Shown here one piece after another: positions 45,017-56,646 of a DNA stretch of 64,000 nucleotides. A program made the translations under genes and the position numbers. Under the pieces are notes generated by a model that worked only from the letters and a program-made list of their open reading frames with translations, was not told where the DNA came from and made no database searches. Source of the stretch: Ceriagrion tenellum (taxonomy: Eukaryota; Arthropoda; Insecta; Odonata; Coenagrionidae); NCBI GenBank assembly GCA_963169105.1, contig OY720639.1, positions 117,883,117 to 117,947,116 of the forward strand, in the 5' to 3' direction. Position 1 is the stretch's first letter. Each line of letters opens with the position of its first letter.

Positions 45017-45477
45017 TTGCAGGAACGACACATTTATTCTATCAAGTTATGAGACCCATAAGCCGTGGCAACCATTCAATAAGTGTTGCAGAAACATTCG
45101 ATAAATTCATTGGCTTAACTTATTTGTATAACTTATTGTATGTTGTTATGAGTTCCATAAGTAGCCAATATGCGCAGTAAGAAGCGAAATGAACCGCTTG
45201 GAGACTTAATTACTTGATAAAAGAGTTTTTTGAGACAAAAGACCAATTAATATATTCTCACTAACAAATTAGTACTCGCATTAGCAATTATTCATAGGCT
45301 AAACTTTTATAAATTTTATCCGGTGGTAGAAGATTAGGTAAAATATACGAAGCTCTTGACTATTGGTAAATAGGTTATGTAACTAGTACATGTGTTCCTG
45401 CAATATAGATATTTTTATGAGATCTATAACTTTATGGATCTCATAACTATTGATTCCATAAATAAATGTTCTTGCAA
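45017..45477. mobile_element. MITE-like element
   Basis: About 461 bp with inverted ends TTGCAGGAAC...CATTTATT and, reverse-complemented from the right, TTGCAAGAACATTTATT. Both continue AGTTATGAGA.CCATAA. The terminal word is repeated internally (TTGCAGAAAC near 45086 and GTTCCTGCAA at 45394-45403). It has no gene. The target duplication is not clear. It abuts and probably interrupts the LINE fragment at 44800. Confidence 0.5.
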
Positions 45478-45531
45478 TCGGCCATAAGCCAAACAAATAA
45501 ATACTGAATCTAAAAGAATCTATTTCCGCAC

Positions 45532-45852
45532 TCAGATAATGTTTTCAAAATAGTTTATGAATTTTGTAGCCTGTTTAGACCTGTGTCCTGTTAACAAAAA
45601 ACTGTCATCAGATAAAATTTCACATTCTATATGGGCCGCATTGATATTGCTATGTAGGTTCCAAAGTGAATTGCTTTCATTATCCCAGGTTTTAGATCGA
45701 ATAATCGGAGGTTTGTGGAAAGTTCTGCCTAAGAGTTCTTCCTCGGGGATTTTTCCTTTGGCGGGAAAAAACGCCGATTTTCCAATATCAAATTCCTTTT
45801 TAAACATTCGTGTTTTTCGCCTCCCCACTTCCTCAGCAATATCATTCTTCAT
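45532..45852 (-). CDS. Unrecognised open frame, 106 codons
   Basis: The frame has mixed, protein-like composition: MKNDIAEEVGRRKTRMFKKE near the start, FFPAKGKIPEEELLGRTFHK and WDNESNSLWNLHSN in the middle, and TKFINYFENII at the end. I do not recognise the family. The composition is unlike the low-complexity frames elsewhere. It could be a host exon, a retro-copy or a chance frame. No splice sites can be assigned with confidence. Confidence 0.2.
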   Translation of the reverse strand: MKNDIAEEVGRRKTRMFKKEFDIGKSAFFPAKGKIPEEELLGRTFHKPPIIRSKTWDNESNSLWNLHSNINAAHIECEILSDDSFLLTGHRSKQATKFINYFENII

Positions 45853-46704
45853 ATTCGTGTTACTTGTATAAAATAGAATCCTCTATCAGATAACTCAAAC
45901 ACAATCCTGCTTGTCGTCATCATTTTTTCACAGATTGATTTTCTTTGTTCTCAAATTGATCTTCATGGTAGTATCATTGAAAAGGAAGAGAGTGAAAGAA
46001 TGAATTGCGCGTTAAGAGAGTTTCTTAGTGTCAGGCTTTGTATTCTTATTATCACTAATGCTTCGTTGAGAGAATGTATCCGATAGAGTACATCCTTAAT
46101 GTCAAGAGAGGTTGAGACAGAGAAAAAAAAATATTTTTCTACGACACGCAAATGACCTTTTTCGAAAGAATGGCATGATGAGGCAATTTCACCAAACAAT
46201 TACTATTATTCCATAATAGAATGGAACAGCCCTCATCCGTATATTATTTTCAGTAATTGAAAAATAGCGGATCCATTATTGAAGCTAAATGTCTTAGTTG
46301 GCAAGGAATGATGCTGCAGTAAGCTCCGCGGCCTGGTAAAATATTGCAAAAAAAATAAATTCGTTATATGATATGCATATTTAGTACATTACGCTGGTAC
46401 TTACGGCAACGGATCAGTAAAATTGACATATTTTGAACAGCACAGAAGAAAATGTGGGATTTCTCACTTGATTAGATCTCGCAATCGCAATGCATGTTTA
46501 AATAAAGTAGATTTCGAATTGTATGAAGACCCTTGATCGGCAATTCATTTTCCGATAATCGTCCATGTCACAAGGAATGCTTATCATATTAGATAACTTA
46601 TTTAAAATATATTTCATCTGCAAAGTGAGAGCGGTGCTAATGTTGCTCTTATTTTTGACAGATTTTTATAATATATATGAATCAGGCTAGTCTAGGACTC
46701 CTAA
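45853..46704. other. Unassigned
   Basis: AT-rich; no recognised features. Confidence 0.45.
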
Positions 46705-46870
46705 AACTAGTCCAATTTGATCAGTAAAACTTTTTTGTTGTAAAAAAAGATAAAATGTTGCCATTCCTCGCTAATTTTTTTGCCATCAGTTCTTTAAAGT
46801 ACATGGTTTTAAATGCCATAATGAGTGAATCATGGATACAAATATTATATCTCCATCTCAAGCCTCATTC
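46705..46870 (+). repeat. Diverged direct repeat, copy 1
   Basis: Shares TTTTAAATGC.AT..TGAGTG, ATCATGGATACAA and ATCTAAAGCC.GATTC-like words with 47835-47976, in order. Confidence 0.45.
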
Positions 46871-47834
46871 TTATTTAATTCTGTGTTTTTGCCTACTTTT
46901 GCAAAAGTTACTTAGTAGATCCTTGGAAAGTCGATGGAGTTGAAATAATTTTCCTTATCCTTACACAGTCGTCTCTAGGTTATGGTTCTCGCAAGATAAA
47001 CTGTGGTTTTAAAGTCTTCTTGTATTGTTACTTATCTAACTTTTGTTTCTCAATTTCAATCATAAATTGGGTTGCTGAAACGAATGTGTATCAGTGAGTC
47101 TATTGGAGCTAGAAATCTCAGTTATAACCGAATTGTGTAAAATGTTCGTGATGCAGTCTCGTTGTCAGGGCGCGATAATCGGCTCAAAATTCTGTTTTAA
47201 TTGTTGCCATGTTTCCTTTTGTACTCCCCGCCATGTTTTCTCATATGCAAGCATTTTGCTCTATGATTGCGCACGTTTGACCGCGTAGAAGGGTAAGAAC
47301 GTGAGTAGTTATGCTCAGGGAAAGGAGATCTCATAGTGGCAGACGCCGAACCTCTCCCAAAGAATTCTTCGTGAGGTAGCCATTCTGCCGAAATCCATTC
47401 CAATGGACCATATTTTGTTCCTCTGAGCCCTAAGGATCTCGCAGTATCGAGCATTTTTCTTGTGTGAAAACTGTCTCATTTGGAACGGGCCGGCATTTCA
47501 ATGAACCTTTTGAATGGGGAAGCTGATGAATTTTTTTGAGGCAGTGTGCGGTATTGCAACTTTTGTCGTTTTTGTCTCGAAGCTGGCTCAGGAATTTTGG
47601 TTTGTGAAACGCCTTACTTTCTGGTATCGTCTCCAAGCTCTGTAGCAAACTTCAGACTATCGCAAAAATGTCACAATATCATGCGGCATCATTTAATTGT
47701 CTTTTGTTGCCTTGATCAATGTTCACAGTTCGTTATATATCCTCATGCTCAAAGATTCTAGACAATTCTCTTAATTAAATTAGGAAATGACTTTTATGGC
47801 ATTTAATTCATATCCGAGGAATTTAAAATAAAAA
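46871..47834. other. Unassigned
   Basis: Two adjacent minus frames (47197-47454 and 47430-47648) overlap in different phases. I recognise neither. Confidence 0.4.
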
Positions 47835-47976
47835 TTAGTCCTGTTTGATGAGAAAAACGAAATTATACCATACCTTGTTCTTTCTTTCGCCATTACAACT
47901 TTTTAAGTAGATAGTTTTAAATGCGATTGTGAGTGGATCATGGATACAAGTCTTACATTTCTATCTAAAGCCCGAT
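47835..47976 (+). repeat. Diverged direct repeat, copy 2
   Basis: Partner of 46705-46870, about 1.1 kb away. It ends near AAGCCCGATTCACACGATAC, whose ACACGATACAT word resembles the MITE terminus at 7996. Confidence 0.4.
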
Positions 47977-49639
47977 TCACACGATACATGACCCCGAGTA
48001 AAAGCAAATACACTAGCCGGTACTTATAATAAGGACGGAATCTTGTATGGTTGGTGCCTGATTAGAAGGTTTTTCTCGATCGTTGAAATAGTACGGGCGG
48101 GTAAGCTGTATTTCCATTCATACCTCAACGCATGTCCATTAAGATATTTAATTTACCAATCAATGACTACAGGTCACCAAAAATCAATTGAGACATATTT
48201 ATTTGCCGTGGATTTCATAGCCTGAAATTACTGTTATCCAAAAAGGGGGCATAGATGGCGCTCGTAGAGGACCCCAATAAATAGTTTGGGAAGCAATGGA
48301 AAAATAGAAGCAAAGTGAAGTGTGTGGTTTTTGCTAATTTTTTCCTTCAAACCTTGCTTCTAATTTTTCTCATTTCCAGGGTTTAATGAAGTTTTTAATC
48401 TCCAAAATCAACCTACGTATGCATCTGTTATCGCATTCGGTACTTATTCATTCATAAATATGCATCGTGAAAATCTTAGAGTATCCAATATTTTTGTTAT
48501 GAGCTTATTCAGAATGCGTCGTATCTAATTATTGCTAATGCATTTCATAAAGCTTTATATTAATCTCTTTTTCTCATTTGATACCTACCTACTTCTGTGG
48601 CGTCGTAATCCTGGTGTATAGGCTCTCTTTTGAGATTATATCTTATTTCATTGGCTCCTGTATTTTATAATTTTATGGGAATATATACGGAATTGGGAAT
48701 TATGCAAAAGAGAAAATCCGGGCATTGGAAAAATGAGGATTAGTTTTTCCTCCGATTCTACTCATGCGAAAATCTCCACTGAGTTTCCACCGAGAGGAAT
48801 CAACAATGAGACAAAAATTAAATTAGTCTCGTATTTCCATCTTTTTGAATCTCACGGTTAATGTATCGCTTTTCTCTTGTTTTTATATATATATCGGTGG
48901 AAATACATTCGCCGATCCCATTAGGCGTTTAAAAACAATCTGTTGAAGAAAAATCTTGAGCTTACATTTGGGAGGAGAGAAGGAAATTCTCCTTTCGCCC
49001 GTTTTTTTGTGTGGATTAAACTCTCTTCTTCCGTCTTCCTTTCTTACCCTCTCATCCTCTCTCCCTCTCTTTCTTTCTTTGGGAGATAAAAAAGCCGTCT
49101 GGGTATCCATCGATCTTCTGTGCTCAGCCACCGCAACAGCCTAGTCTAGTGCCTCCTTCCAAGAGGTTTCGCTTCCCCTTAGCTGGCTCTCTCTCTCCCT
49201 CCCCCCTCACGCCCCCTCCATCATAAATAAATCTCTTTTCACTACCCATTGAGCATTTCCCTGTTCGGGTGTGCCTTATTTCTCTATCTACTGCCGCGTT
49301 CTCACGATTAAATCGTACCGCGGCACGTACGCCCTCCCGTGGCTTTCTCCGCCGCTCATACTACAGCTGCGTTCGATTTAGAAAACTAGATGGCGCTCCT
49401 CTGAAAATAATGTTTGTGTCCCGATAGGGTTTCTTCGTTATCTGGTATTCTCTTGCTTCAAAAATCCAATTTATTTACTATTTACCAACGAAAGCATGCA
49501 GTCCAGTAGATTTTGTTACCTTAAGTACTGATGTTCAACATATTTGATCGGTTATAATTAGTAAATATGTAGTGTGAGAATAAAATCTTTAAAGTACAGC
49601 GGATATAAGCCGAGCTACAGTTTGTAACTGCAATAGGTT
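47977..49639. other. Unassigned
   Basis: No recognised gene. About 49000-49240 is C/T-skewed. Confidence 0.45.
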
Positions 49640-49935
49640 GGGGGATTGGGTTGGTGGTTGACTAGAATTATGGCTAACCATACGGGCGGCCAGGGTTCAA
49701 ATCCCTGTGGAGGAGGGTGTTTATTAGAGGAAACACGATCCCTACTTGAGTGTCTTGTGAAGGGTATTTCAAGTACAGTACTCTGTCTGTTGGATTTGAC
49801 GTTATACCGTGGTCCCATTGGAGCCTTTCGTTGAGAGCAGGCTAATGCCGACGCCGGGTTTCTATTCTCCCTCACTTATCCCCTTAAGGCGTAGATGAAA
49901 TATGTCGGTCGCCTACGCAATATCCAATCCAATCC
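49640..49935 (+). mobile_element. tRNA-derived SINE, copy 2
   Basis: Same family as 43504-43811, in the opposite orientation. GGGGGATTGGGTTGGTGGTTG forms the head, with B box GGTTCAAATCC (49694-49704) and a GAGGAAACACGATCCC body. GCCGACGCCGGGTTTC follows, and the tail is CCAATCCAATCC at 49924-49935. No clear target duplication. Confidence 0.85.
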
Positions 49936-51144
49936 TGTCTATAAGAAGCGAAGTACTGCAATGGAAACTCTTATGGTTTTCATTACAGAATGGAAGATAA
50001 CGCATATAGCAACACATCAACACACTTTGGTGCCCACGAACGACGTTAAACGGTAGGATGTACGCTGGCGTAATATTTTCCGACCTATATTTTGTCGTTG
50101 AACAACACTCGCGGCCGAAATTTTGTGTAAGGTACTCGAATTCGTTCAAAATAAGTATTTTAAAACGTAAGCTTTGTAGCACGGAGTTATTGTAAACTTT
50201 ATAATATGTATTTTGACGCCTTTTACTGAAAGTCAACAAACTTGATAATCATCGCGGTTGCCATTATTGACGTACTTTTGTTGTTTAGTTCTCATCAATG
50301 CTATGCTTCCGATGTGTTTTGAGGTGCGTTTCGTAGTTCTCTGGGTATGTAACCAATGGGAGGCAATTGCGCTCTTGTGTTGATATATGATCAGCGTAAT
50401 GGAGCGAATGGAAGGCACCAGAAATGTCTTTGTCTTGCGCAGATCTGGATCCGCTTGGCCCTTGTTGATGTATCAATGGTATATCAAAAAAAATCTCTTC
50501 CCTCATTTCTATTGTATCCAAACACCGCACTAAAACACAGTGCACTTCGTTCCTTGTTATCGCGCTTGATGTAATTCAAACTATGTCACAGGCTGTGTTG
50601 GACCCAGACGATGCGCTACGGGTTATCTTGTATTATTATTACTATGACGTCAGCTCTACTTCATTGCATGCATAGCATCTTTCTGTTGTTTTTTATGTTT
50701 TCCGTGTAGTAAATACGATATCCTTGCTGAGATGTTTTTTTGCTTCTCATTTGCCTACTAACAGTACTAGGACGAATTAGCGTAATCGTTTATTGTACCT
50801 GACTTTCCTTATGGCTGGCTTGGGTTCAAATCAGTAGCAATCCGTCTCCTTTTTGAATGCAATGAGGAAAGCTCTTCAAGTGTTTTATTCTATCTGGCTT
50901 CTTCGCTCTCGTCGACTCCACCTTTCACTCCTATCCTAATACCTGACCTACCGGTCTGTGGCGTTGATACGAGCGGAAAAGACAAGAAAAACTGTATGTT
51001 CGTATGAACAAATGTATGAACAACGTTAGAAGATTCCTGCGATTATACATAGACTTTCAACGTAATTATTGAATACAAATTTGCTTTTTCCCGGAGTGTA
51101 TAAGTAAAACTGTCCATTCCCCCTTCTCTCTCTCTTATTTTTGC
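49936..51144. other. Unassigned
   Basis: The minus frame at 50285-50545 is of mixed composition but unrecognised. No gene is supported. Confidence 0.4.
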
Positions 51145-51245
51145 TCTCTAGGTTTCGATGCTATTACATCACCTTCGGGTCAAACATCGAAACTGGGGTG
51201 TTAGTTAAACTTTAATTTATTTACACGTGAAAAATCGCAACATTA
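51145..51245. mobile_element. Truncated foldback element, same family as 5484
   Basis: GGTTTCGATGCTATTACATCACC and its mirror word CATCGAAAC are separated by a short loop. The right arm continues ACTTTAATTTATTTACACGTG and AAAAATCGC, mirroring the TTTCCACAAT...TTTAAT arm of foldback 1. The outer left arm is missing. Confidence 0.5.
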
Positions 51246-52539
51246 TTCGATCACGCAGGATAAGCATTTCCCTCATTGGAATCATATGCGTTGTTGCATA
51301 GAAGGAATCATGCGAAATAATTTCGACTTATCATCAGGTGATCAGAGGCGAGCATGTGTGCAAAGCTCGTTATGTACCTATATGAAGACAATATCTTAAA
51401 TACCTTTCATTTCTATTCATCTTGGCTTGGAGTATGTTTTGAATGTTTTGATACTAGAAGAAGCATTTGCTTGCTCATTTTTATGCGGAATTATAAATTT
51501 ATTAGCATAGCGTTTAAAAACTCTTAATTTTATGCCCCAAAAGCTTTTTGTTACCTATTTTTACTGATACTTTCCCTTTGGAAATAGCATACCGATGCGT
51601 TGTCGCTGGTTCTTTTTTTTACACTGTTGGCTATAAAAAGCCCACAGGTGTAAAATTCCGATCTTGATGCTTGTGGTGGGTAGAATAAAGTGATCTTTAA
51701 ATCCTAACTTATGGCGAACTGTGTTGCTGTGTTCGGATGAGATGAAATTTATGCCACTGGCGCAGGACCATATAATGAATTTGTTAGTGACTGCGTGATA
51801 TGTATGCCGGCCACAGCAGCCAGTTTGGGAACGCTCTTACGGGATTCAAACTGTCAGTCTCTTCTTTGAACCCCGTCTTTGGCCGTGGATACTGTGTTTG
51901 TAATTGGGATAAGGTTAGGTTATGTGGAGTGGTTGGGTAGGTAATGTTGTGGAGTGGAAGCACCTCGGATTACCACTCATATCTAATACCCTACCACATC
52001 GTAATATGATTTTAAGATACTGCTTAGTCTCTTAAGTGAAAATAGATTCAGGCTTGACTCGAATCTTATATTTGGGGTGCGCGTAAATTTTCCTTTCATT
52101 ATGCTCGCCGCCAACACGATACTTCTAAACTTGATGATTTGCAGTTAACTCGAATTTTATGTTTAGAATGCTGGTGAATTTCTTAGTGTTTTCGCAATTA
52201 ATGTGATGTTGGAGCATAGTTCTAACAGTTTTCTATTCTCTTTTATGCAGATTTACTCGTAGTATTTAGGTATAGAGGACGTCAACGTTTATATCGGAAT
52301 TAAATTTGGACTACGCCCGAATATTATACATATGGAGTGAAGCAAAATGTATTTTCCCAATATTTTCTGTGCCTTAAAAATGGATTTTCATAAAGTTGGG
52401 AACAAGCCGGAGGAGTTTTATCCACGGCCGTTATTTATCCCATCGGTTGGGGGAGAAAAAAAGAAGGCGAAAATCCTTGGCCCGAAATAAATTGGGAGGA
52501 ACATAAAAATATGTGCATTAGTCTACGTATATTTCTCGG
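51246..52539. other. Unassigned
   Basis: No recognised features. A short AAGGTTAGGTTATG word at 51911 is not a telomeric array. Confidence 0.45.
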
Positions 52540-52865
52540 TGGATATCGTTAATATGTCTTCCCCTTCGGATTTCGCCGTCCCCGCTTTCTTCTTTTTTTC
52601 TCTCCTGTGTCTTTTTTCCCTTCTACCACTCCCGTGGTCCCCACATCTACTGGAACAGGCCGTTACCTCATCCTACTACCAAAACCACCCGCCCGCCCTT
52701 CATCGCAAGCCTCCCCTTCTTTCTCCTACTGCACCCCCCCGCCGTACACCCCTTTGCTCTCCCCTGCTGCCCCCGCACACCGCTACCTCCTCTTATTCTT
52801 CTTCAAATCCTCCGGTGACAGTTGGAGCTATGTCCTCCTCCTTTTTTCCTCCCCAGAGTCGGAAT
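52540..52865. other. C/T-rich block 6
   Basis: A C-rich pyrimidine stretch. The frames 52539-52871 and 52607-52984 are both open, Ser/Pro-rich and compositional. Confidence 0.5.
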
Positions 52866-53339
52866 TCATAATGACGGATAAGAGGCACCATTTTTCCTGC
52901 TTCAAGACTCTCCTCAAAACCTCTCGTTTTCATTCAATATTTTCGTGCACGCAACCGACCGATAGGTCGACAAGGCCTTATTGATTTTTTTTCGCCAAAA
53001 CGGGGGTGGAGTCGGGGGCAGGGGACTGTGGGAGAGATTTTTGTTGAGTGTGTCCCGCTTGTGTTGTACGTGTGGGTGGAAAAAGTTTAGCGAGGCCGGC
53101 GCATATGGGTAAGAGATGTGATCTATCATTTTTTCCCCGTCGGCATCGCGCCGTTGTTGGTTGTGCTTTTCATTTTTTTCGTCGTCTCTGTATCATCATC
53201 AGTTATGTTTTGTCAGTCCGAACTTTTCAGGATGTTTGTTCTCCGGAAATCCTCCCTTGACCTCGCCCCCGCTATCCGAGTCTGGGGTCTAATTCCTAAA
53301 GGTTTTTGCCCATGAATGGAAGATGTTGGAAATCTAAGC
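52866..53339. other. Unassigned
   Basis: No recognised features. Confidence 0.4.
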
Positions 53340-53460
53340 TTCTCCATTTATAAAAAGAGATCCTCGGGGAGGAAATCGTTCGCCTAGACCGAGACACGAA
53401 CCCGGATACATCGATATCACGCCAAGTACTTTTGCCAGTTAAGTTGCTGTGACATTCTAC
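53340..53460 (-). mobile_element. Possible tRNA-derived SINE (second family)
   Basis: The minus strand has TTAACTGGCAAAAGTACTTGG (A-box region, about 53420-53440) and GGTTCGTGTCT (B-box-like, 53393-53403), then CGGTCTAGGCGAACGATTTC. The spacing is tRNA-like. The minus frame at 53296-53676 runs through it and is thus unlikely to be a real gene. Confidence 0.4.
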
Positions 53461-55237
53461 TTCCCTGTCATTTTCTGTGGTGTCTAATGGAGCTTCCCTT
53501 TCTTGGCGAATTATTTCCTCTCTGAACTTTTCGCTCTTATGTGCACTTGTGGGTGGCTCTGTAAGAGAAATATCGCGTGTAGTTCGCATTGCCCTCCGAA
53601 TTCGCCGTTTTAAATCCATTTGTCCACGACCATAGCAGTGATGAAGCATGAAAAGGGAAACAATCTCCGTCACCAATCCACACTATTAACTTATACTGTT
53701 AAGGAGTCGGTTTTAGGGTTTACTTGGCTTAAGTTATCCATCTCGGAAGAATTAAAATAACTACGTTAACTCCACTAGTGAGAGGTAATTTAAAGATGCC
53801 ACAAAGTGTTGAAACCAGGGTCGTGTCGATACATTCTCATTCATGAAGTTAACAAAGTTACTCAAATTTATCTGTGCTAAAAAGGTTGGTTACCTTATCG
53901 TCCGTCCAATCGCTCGCGCAATTCGCACATCTACAACAGTTTGGCCGATTCATTGCTCGTTCCGATTTTTCTGGAAAGCTCAGTGCACAGAAACGAAAAA
54001 ATATTTGACTTAAATATTTAAACCTTCGGGTTCATGGCTGAACGTAAGGGGTTGCATAAGAATAACCATCATTACATATTAAGTCAACTTCACACAATAC
54101 TTGATTCAGTTAAAATTCGAAGATAATAGGAAGAATAAAATCTCAGCAGTATCTCTTATAGGTACAACCTCAGAAATGTATGTAGCTGGCCTAACTCATT
54201 TATTTCATAATCTATGCTCACTAACTGCTATTCGTATGGCCAAAAAGCTGTCAAGCAATCAAATCACTTTTACTCATGCATGGGGTTTTTCTATTTTCAA
54301 GAAACGCCTATCACTCTGTGCTTATGCTACTTTTATGATCGTGTTATTGCGTCTGGGATGGCTCCGATTATGCTAGACAACGTTTTCAGTTGGAAGCCCT
54401 TACTTCCTCAACGGTTCTTGCAGAAGAGCAAGCACTGTATGATCCTGCTTTTAGGCCTCCTTTCCCAATAAAAACTTCCGTTTCCACATCTCAGCGACGC
54501 CCATCCGTGCTGATAGTTTGCGCTATCGATTTAAACGTGTAGATCTGTGTCTAGGACAATATGAGTGAAACGTTTTGTCAAGTTTCGGTTATGCCTATGC
54601 GATACCATTGATAAAATGCGATATTATAGTTTTAAAACTTTTTCCCTTGCCAGTTTCAAAATAATTTAATGAATATGTCAGATCCTCTCGTTGTTGTTCC
54701 GTCGAGTCCCAAAAATCGTGATGCTAGAATGTGTTTTACGATTGTACACAGGTTTAGATGACATTTTAATCGTATGTCCGAGATCATATCCCAAAGGCAA
54801 ATTAGGTATGTTTAGGTATTATATACAACTACCACCATCAAAACTAAAAACAAACCATCGTTAACTTTTAAGTTTTACCTGAAATATAAGGCTCTTAGCA
54901 TGACAAGCGCGTGATAATATATTTTGGTTAGCTGATGAATCGACAAATTGTTTTTATGACCGAAGCTTCAGTTTTAGTAAACGCTTTCCGTACTCTCATA
55001 TTAGTGTCATCAACAAAAAAAATTATTGAGCGCAAGTGATGAGATGCAAGATTTGGCCGCTAAATCCGCGTGATAGGCCCTTGAAAATTCCTCGGTAATT
55101 TCCACGTTTTTCTATTACTAATGGATTCTATGCGTTCCCTGGACAAAGTCTCAAAGCATGGTAAGTAACTAGTCTTCGTTAAACCACTGTATAGCATTGT
55201 CGCTCCGCTTTTAAAGTCGTCATTGCCATGAAAATCT
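53461..55237. other. Unassigned
   Basis: About 1.8 kb, no recognised gene or repeat. Confidence 0.45.
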
Positions 55238-55341
55238 GCACTATGAAAAAATGAACAACTTCCACTATGGTAATATTTATTACTAATGAATTGTAATTAA
55301 TATTATCGCAGTGGAAGTTGCTCATTTTTTTCGTGGTGCAG
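55238..55341. mobile_element. Short inverted-repeat element
   Basis: About 104 bp: TGCACTATGAAAAAATGAAC on the left and its near-complement (GAGCA, TTTTTTTCGTGGTGCA) on the right. AACTTCCAC/GTGGAAGTT and ATATTTATTAC/TAATATTA form further paired segments. ACTTCCACTATGGT.A...TTATTAC is similar to the arm of foldback 2, so it may be a core-deleted relative. Confidence 0.65.
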
Positions 55342-56169
55342 TTTGATTCCGTTTCCACTCTATCAGGCCTGAAAGCACAGATTATGCCATGAAAATTCAT
55401 GCCTTACTCGAACCTTCATCCTTCGTCGGTTGGAAAGTTTTTCGTAGGTGCTATGCTTGGTTAAACGCTGGGTGATCAGTCGCTTTGATATGTTTTGCCT
55501 CCTAAGCAACCGCCCCCCCAGTACAGTGCCTATGCCATTGACGGAATTTCGTGTTGGGAGAGCCACGAATTAAGTTCTTGGAAAACGATTAGGCCACTTC
55601 CGGCATAGTTTTCCGCACAGTGAAGTCAGCTTCCCTCGGTGTTCACGTGCACCTTGAGATATAGATGATGGCCACACAAAATTGCCACATTCGTACATCA
55701 ATGCCATGAAAAACTTTTTCGACAAGTCCGCGAAATTTGTTTGGCTTGCCATGTATTCCAGTTTGCCATTTTATTTGCCATGCCAATATTTTCTTTCCCA
55801 ATTCGTAAGTGCTGGATCAACCTTGTCCGTATCAATTTTAGTAAAGATATCGTTTTACTGTTTAAAACGTGTTTGACTTTAGCCATCAAAAAAGGATGAA
55901 TCTTTTTACTCCAAAGAATATTTTGCTGGTAATATCAGATTGTTTTTCAACCGCATTAGAAAACGGCGATGAAATATGATTTGCATCTTGCAGGTGTTTG
56001 AACAGATCTTTTTCCTCTGCCTTTTTGTACTCAATCATCAGTCTGTCCCAGTTACTACTCAATCTCTTGATCTATCCGGGAAATCCCTTACAAACTAATT
56101 AGAAGTATAAATAGTTTCTTCATTTGGTGGATTTGTGAGGCATTTATTTTTGCCTTTTTATGAAAATAA
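55342..56169. other. Unassigned
   Basis: Overlapping frames on both strands at about 55570-55890 with no recognised motif. Confidence 0.4.
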
Positions 56170-56226
56170 TTTTGTCTCAAAAGTAAATTTGGTTTTGGTT
56201 AGTTTTGTCTCAAAAGTAAATTTGGT
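56170..56226 (+). repeat. Two-copy 33-bp tandem repeat
   Basis: TTTTGTCTCAAAAGTAAATT followed by TGGT occurs at 56170-56193 and 56203-56226. Confidence 0.85.
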
Positions 56227-56598
56227 AAAAGGTTTTGCTATATCTGTTTTTAACTGAAGCCATTAAAAACTAACTTTGAAATGTCTTAACTGATTTATTT
56301 CCTGCAAATTACTAATCGCACCTAACTTTCCTAACTGTTCGCCATTTTTATTGTGCCATCTGCAATAGACAAGTGAGAAAAGCTCGTTTCCATACTGCTG
56401 TTGGTCACGAGAAGAAATTATCTGCTCATTCATTAAGGTTTGGTTAATTCTCGTCATATATTTACGTATATTTGCGTAGTAATGAAGGTTAAAAGTCCAT
56501 AGACACCGTTTAGAAAACATAAGTCGCGTAACATTGAACCAGAGAAAATTTTAGAACTAATTCTTGCCAGACAGCTATTGAATTCTGCCCTGGCTAAG
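56227..56598. other. Unassigned
   Basis: No recognised features. Confidence 0.4.
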
Positions 56599-56646
56599 CA
56601 ACGGGTCAGGTCGGGTAGAAATGTACCTAGATGACCTGACCCGGTG
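56599..56646. repeat. Short perfect hairpin
   Basis: CGGGTCAGGTC (56602-56612) and GACCTGACCCG (56633-56643) are perfect complements with a 20-nt loop. One more pair of bases extends the stem with a mismatch. No terminator function is implied in a eukaryote. Confidence 0.7.

Noticed and set aside
47197..47648. Two adjacent minus frames that might be one frameshifted gene
   Set aside because: No motif supports joining them, and neither is recognised.
51911..51924. GGTTAGGTTA, resembling the insect telomere repeat
   Set aside because: Barely two units; not an array.
53296..53676. 126-codon minus frame
   Set aside because: It runs through a tRNA-like SINE head, so much of it is not protein-coding in origin.
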